DNA from: Rubrivivax sp.
Lineage (GTDB): Bacteria; Pseudomonadota; Gammaproteobacteria; Burkholderiales; Burkholderiaceae_C
Direction of reading: 5' to 3'
Assembly (NCBI GenBank): GCA_027484885.1
Contig: JAIXSD010000472.1
Span: 1-7,625, forward strand
Length of the DNA stretch: 7,625 nucleotides
Shown here: positions 6,075-7,625 of the stretch, one piece after another
How positions within the stretch are numbered: the stretch's first letter is position 1
Layout: the number at the start of each line of letters is the position of its first letter
Translations under genes and position numbers: made by a program
Notes under the pieces: model-generated
What the model saw: only the letters and a program-made list of their open reading frames with translations
Databases searched by the model: none
What the model was told of the DNA's origin: nothing

Positions 6075-6983
6075 ATGCTGCGACTGAACTCCATCCTTCC
6101 GGCCTCTCAAGCCCCTTCACAGCTGGCTGTTCAGTCCGAATGGCCCGGTCGGGCTTGGTGTCAGGTCTTGCTGCTGTCCGCGGCCTGCGCGCCCGGCCTC
6201 AGCCTTGCTCAAACGCCGCCCGAGGGCGAGGGCACGAGCGGGCCGACCAGCGAGGTGCGCTACCTGATCGGCGCTTCTTACCGCTACGGCCCTGAATACT
6301 TTGGTGCCCGCCAGTACGGCGGCGATATCAAGCCGCTCTGGGCCGTGCGCTGGGGGCGTTGGCGCATCGCCACCTCGGGCTCTTCGGGCCTGATGGGTTT
6401 TGGCCGCGAAACCGTGGACGGCGGCGCCGGTGCCAGCCGCGAGCTGTTCCGCAACGAGAACTTCAGCCTGGGCTTCGGACTGCGCATCGACAGCGGCCGC
6501 AACAGCCGCGATAGCGACAGCACCGAGGGCCTGCCCGATGTGAAACGCACGCTGCGCGGGCGGCTCTTTGTCAGCTACACCCTGGCACCCACCTGGCAGC
6601 TTGGTGGCAGCCTGAGCCAGGATCTGGCCGGCCGCGACGGCGGCCTGGTCTGGAGCGCCGATCTGCGCAAGCAGCTCTTCCGCTCGGCCGGGGGTGAGTT
6701 GAACGTGGGCCTGGGCGTCTCGGGTGGCAATGGCCGCTACATGCAGAGTTACTTCGGCGTGCCCGAAGGCCCGGCGGCCGAGCGACTGGGTCGCAGCTAC
6801 ATGCCGGGCTCGGGCCTTCGCGATGCGGGCCTGGGCCTGAGCTACACCCGCTCGGTCAGCAAGCACTGGGTGTGCTTCAGCAATCTTGGCGTGGGCCGCC
6901 TGCTCGGCACGGCCGCCGACAGCCCGCTCAACCAGAAGCCGGGCTCTTACAGCTGGAGTCTGGGCCTGGCCTACCGCAACTGA
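6075..6983 (+). CDS. MipA/OmpV-family outer-membrane protein
   Basis: A 302-residue predicted outer-membrane beta-barrel of the MipA/OmpV family (scaffold or porin-like proteins; the exact role varies). A long N-region of about 28 residues precedes a hydrophobic signal core (about 29-44), with likely cleavage after SLA at residue 45. The mature part starts with a Gly/Pro-rich stretch, then IGASYRYGPEYFGARQYG near 65-82, the typical first strands. YFGVPEG, SGLRDAGLGLSYTRSVSKHW and LLGTAADSPL near the C-terminus are also characteristic. Two oddities stand out: the chain ends in YRN rather than the usual terminal aromatic residue of outer-membrane barrels, and it has one unpaired mature cysteine (Cys267). 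No ATG exists between 6075 and the mature domain, but no Shine-Dalgarno is visible. The adaptor gene follows after 19 bp, suggesting co-transcription. Confidence 0.9.
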   Translation: MLRLNSILPASQAPSQLAVQSEWPGRAWCQVLLLSAACAPGLSLAQTPPEGEGTSGPTSEVRYLIGASYRYGPEYFGARQYGGDIKPLWAVRWGRWRIATSGSSGLMGFGRETVDGGAGASRELFRNENFSLGFGLRIDSGRNSRDSDSTEGLPDVKRTLRGRLFVSYTLAPTWQLGGSLSQDLAGRDGGLVWSADLRKQLFRSAGGELNVGLGVSGGNGRYMQSYFGVPEGPAAERLGRSYMPGSGLRDAGLGLSYTRSVSKHWVCFSNLGVGRLLGTAADSPLNQKPGSYSWSLGLAYRN

Positions 6984-7002
6984 GCTTGAGCCGAGGCCTC
7001 TG

Positions 7003-7625
7003 ATGGACACGCCTGCCACTTCGCCGAACCGTGCTTGGCGCCGCGGCCTGGGCTGGGGACTGGGCCTCGTCCTGATCCTTTCGGCCTGGGCTTTGTGGCA
7101 GAGCCAGCGCGGCCGGGCGGTGCCGGCCGAGCAGCTGCAGCGTCGCGATTTTGTGCAGACCGTGGTGGCCAGTGCCCGGGTCGAGGCGCCGCACCGGGTG
7201 GACCTGGCTGCGCAGATCACCGGCACCGTCAGCGAGGTTCCAGTGGCGCAGGGTCAGACCGTGGCGCAGGGCCAGCTGCTGGTGGCGCTGGAGGCCAGTG
7301 AGCTGAATGCCGCGCAGCGCCAGGCCGAGGCGGCCTTGCAGCAGGCGCAGCTGAACCTGCGCCGTCTGGGCGAGGTGCAGCTGCCGGTCAGCGAGCAGCA
7401 GCTGCGCCAGGCACAAGCCACGCTCGATCTGGCGCGTGCCCAGCTGCAGCGCAGTGAACAGCTCCATCAGCAAGGATTCATTGGTGCGGCGGCCCTCGAT
7501 GAGGCGCGCAAAAGCCTGAGCCTGGCCGAAGCCCAGGCGCGCGCCAACCAGGCGCAGACGCGCAGCCTGCAGCCGGCCGGCAGCGAGCTGGCCCTGGCGC
7601 GCGCAGCCCTGAGCCAGGCCGAGGC
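7003..7625 (+). CDS. Efflux periplasmic adaptor (membrane fusion protein, HlyD/RND-MacA class), 3' end cut by window edge
   Basis: The first 207 residues of a membrane fusion protein that bridges an inner-membrane pump and an outer-membrane channel. A short cytoplasmic start with basic residues (RAWRR) precedes one membrane anchor (about 15-32) with no lipobox cysteine. The first half of a lipoyl domain follows (about 58-100), with ITGTVSEVPVAQGQTVAQGQ as its hallmark. A long alpha-helical hairpin begins near 100, rich in Gln/Ala/Leu heptads. Its tip shows R150-x3-L154-x6-G161, close to the RLS motif that docks onto TolC-type channels but with Gly for Ser. A GAGG Shine-Dalgarno ends 6 nt before the ATG. 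Whether the pump is an RND or a MacB-type ABC transporter cannot be told, as the next genes lie outside the window. Confidence 0.92.
   Translation, partial: MDTPATSPNRAWRRGLGWGLGLVLILSAWALWQSQRGRAVPAEQLQRRDFVQTVVASARVEAPHRVDLAAQITGTVSEVPVAQGQTVAQGQLLVALEASELNAAQRQAEAALQQAQLNLRRLGEVQLPVSEQQLRQAQATLDLARAQLQRSEQLHQQGFIGAAALDEARKSLSLAEAQARANQAQTRSLQPAGSELALARAALSQAE

Noticed and set aside
6117..7226. A 369-codon minus-strand open frame antisense to the OmpV-family and adaptor genes
   Set aside because: Composition is Ala/Arg-rich without recognisable motifs and both sense-strand products are well supported.
1..7625. Mobile elements, CRISPR arrays, toxin-antitoxin or defence genes, tRNA/rRNA
   Set aside because: None was seen on either strand; genes are tightly packed, uniform in codon use and of core metabolic or envelope type.

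Overview
The window is about 7.6 kb of GC-rich, densely coding DNA, with strong preference for CTG, GCC and GGC codons. Gene content and protein sequences suggest a betaproteobacterium of the Burkholderiales, probably in the Roseateles/Pelomonas/Paucibacter/Rubrivivax neighbourhood. That placement is inferred from family resemblance and was not tested by a search. I see no rRNA, tRNA, insertion sequence, phage gene, CRISPR array or other sign of recent transfer. It reads as ordinary core chromosome.

Left part (1-3051): a short minus-strand operon encodes a small DUF2069 membrane protein followed by an FAD-linked oxidase/dehydrogenase of the GlcD/D-lactate dehydrogenase class, which is cut by the left edge. 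Transcribed divergently from it is a YihY/BrkB-family inner-membrane protein with a soluble C-terminal extension. Only 18 bp separate the two divergent start codons, and both start codons lie inside one perfect 9+9 bp inverted repeat.

Centre (3052-5991): a minus-strand XRE-type regulator with a C-terminal cupin domain stands divergent to a two-gene threonine catabolism operon, kbl (2-amino-3-ketobutyrate CoA ligase) and an SDR-type L-threonine 3-dehydrogenase. Together these enzymes convert L-threonine + NAD+ + CoA to glycine + acetyl-CoA + NADH. The intergenic region holds a perfect 18-bp palindrome directly after a plausible sigma70 promoter for kbl. The simplest reading is that the cupin regulator binds there and represses or tunes the operon, perhaps sensing a pathway metabolite.

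Right part (5992-7625): a short intergenic region carries a good match to an FNR/Anr-type site and two small hairpins. It is followed by a MipA/OmpV-family outer-membrane protein and, 19 bp later, the start of a membrane-fusion (periplasmic adaptor) protein of an efflux system, cut by the right edge. These two probably form the beginning of an envelope/efflux operon.

I found no evidence of an undescribed multi-gene system. The items most worth a second look are the regulatory sequences: the palindrome between the regulator and kbl, the start-codon palindrome between DUF2069 and yihY, and the FNR-like box before the OmpV-family gene.
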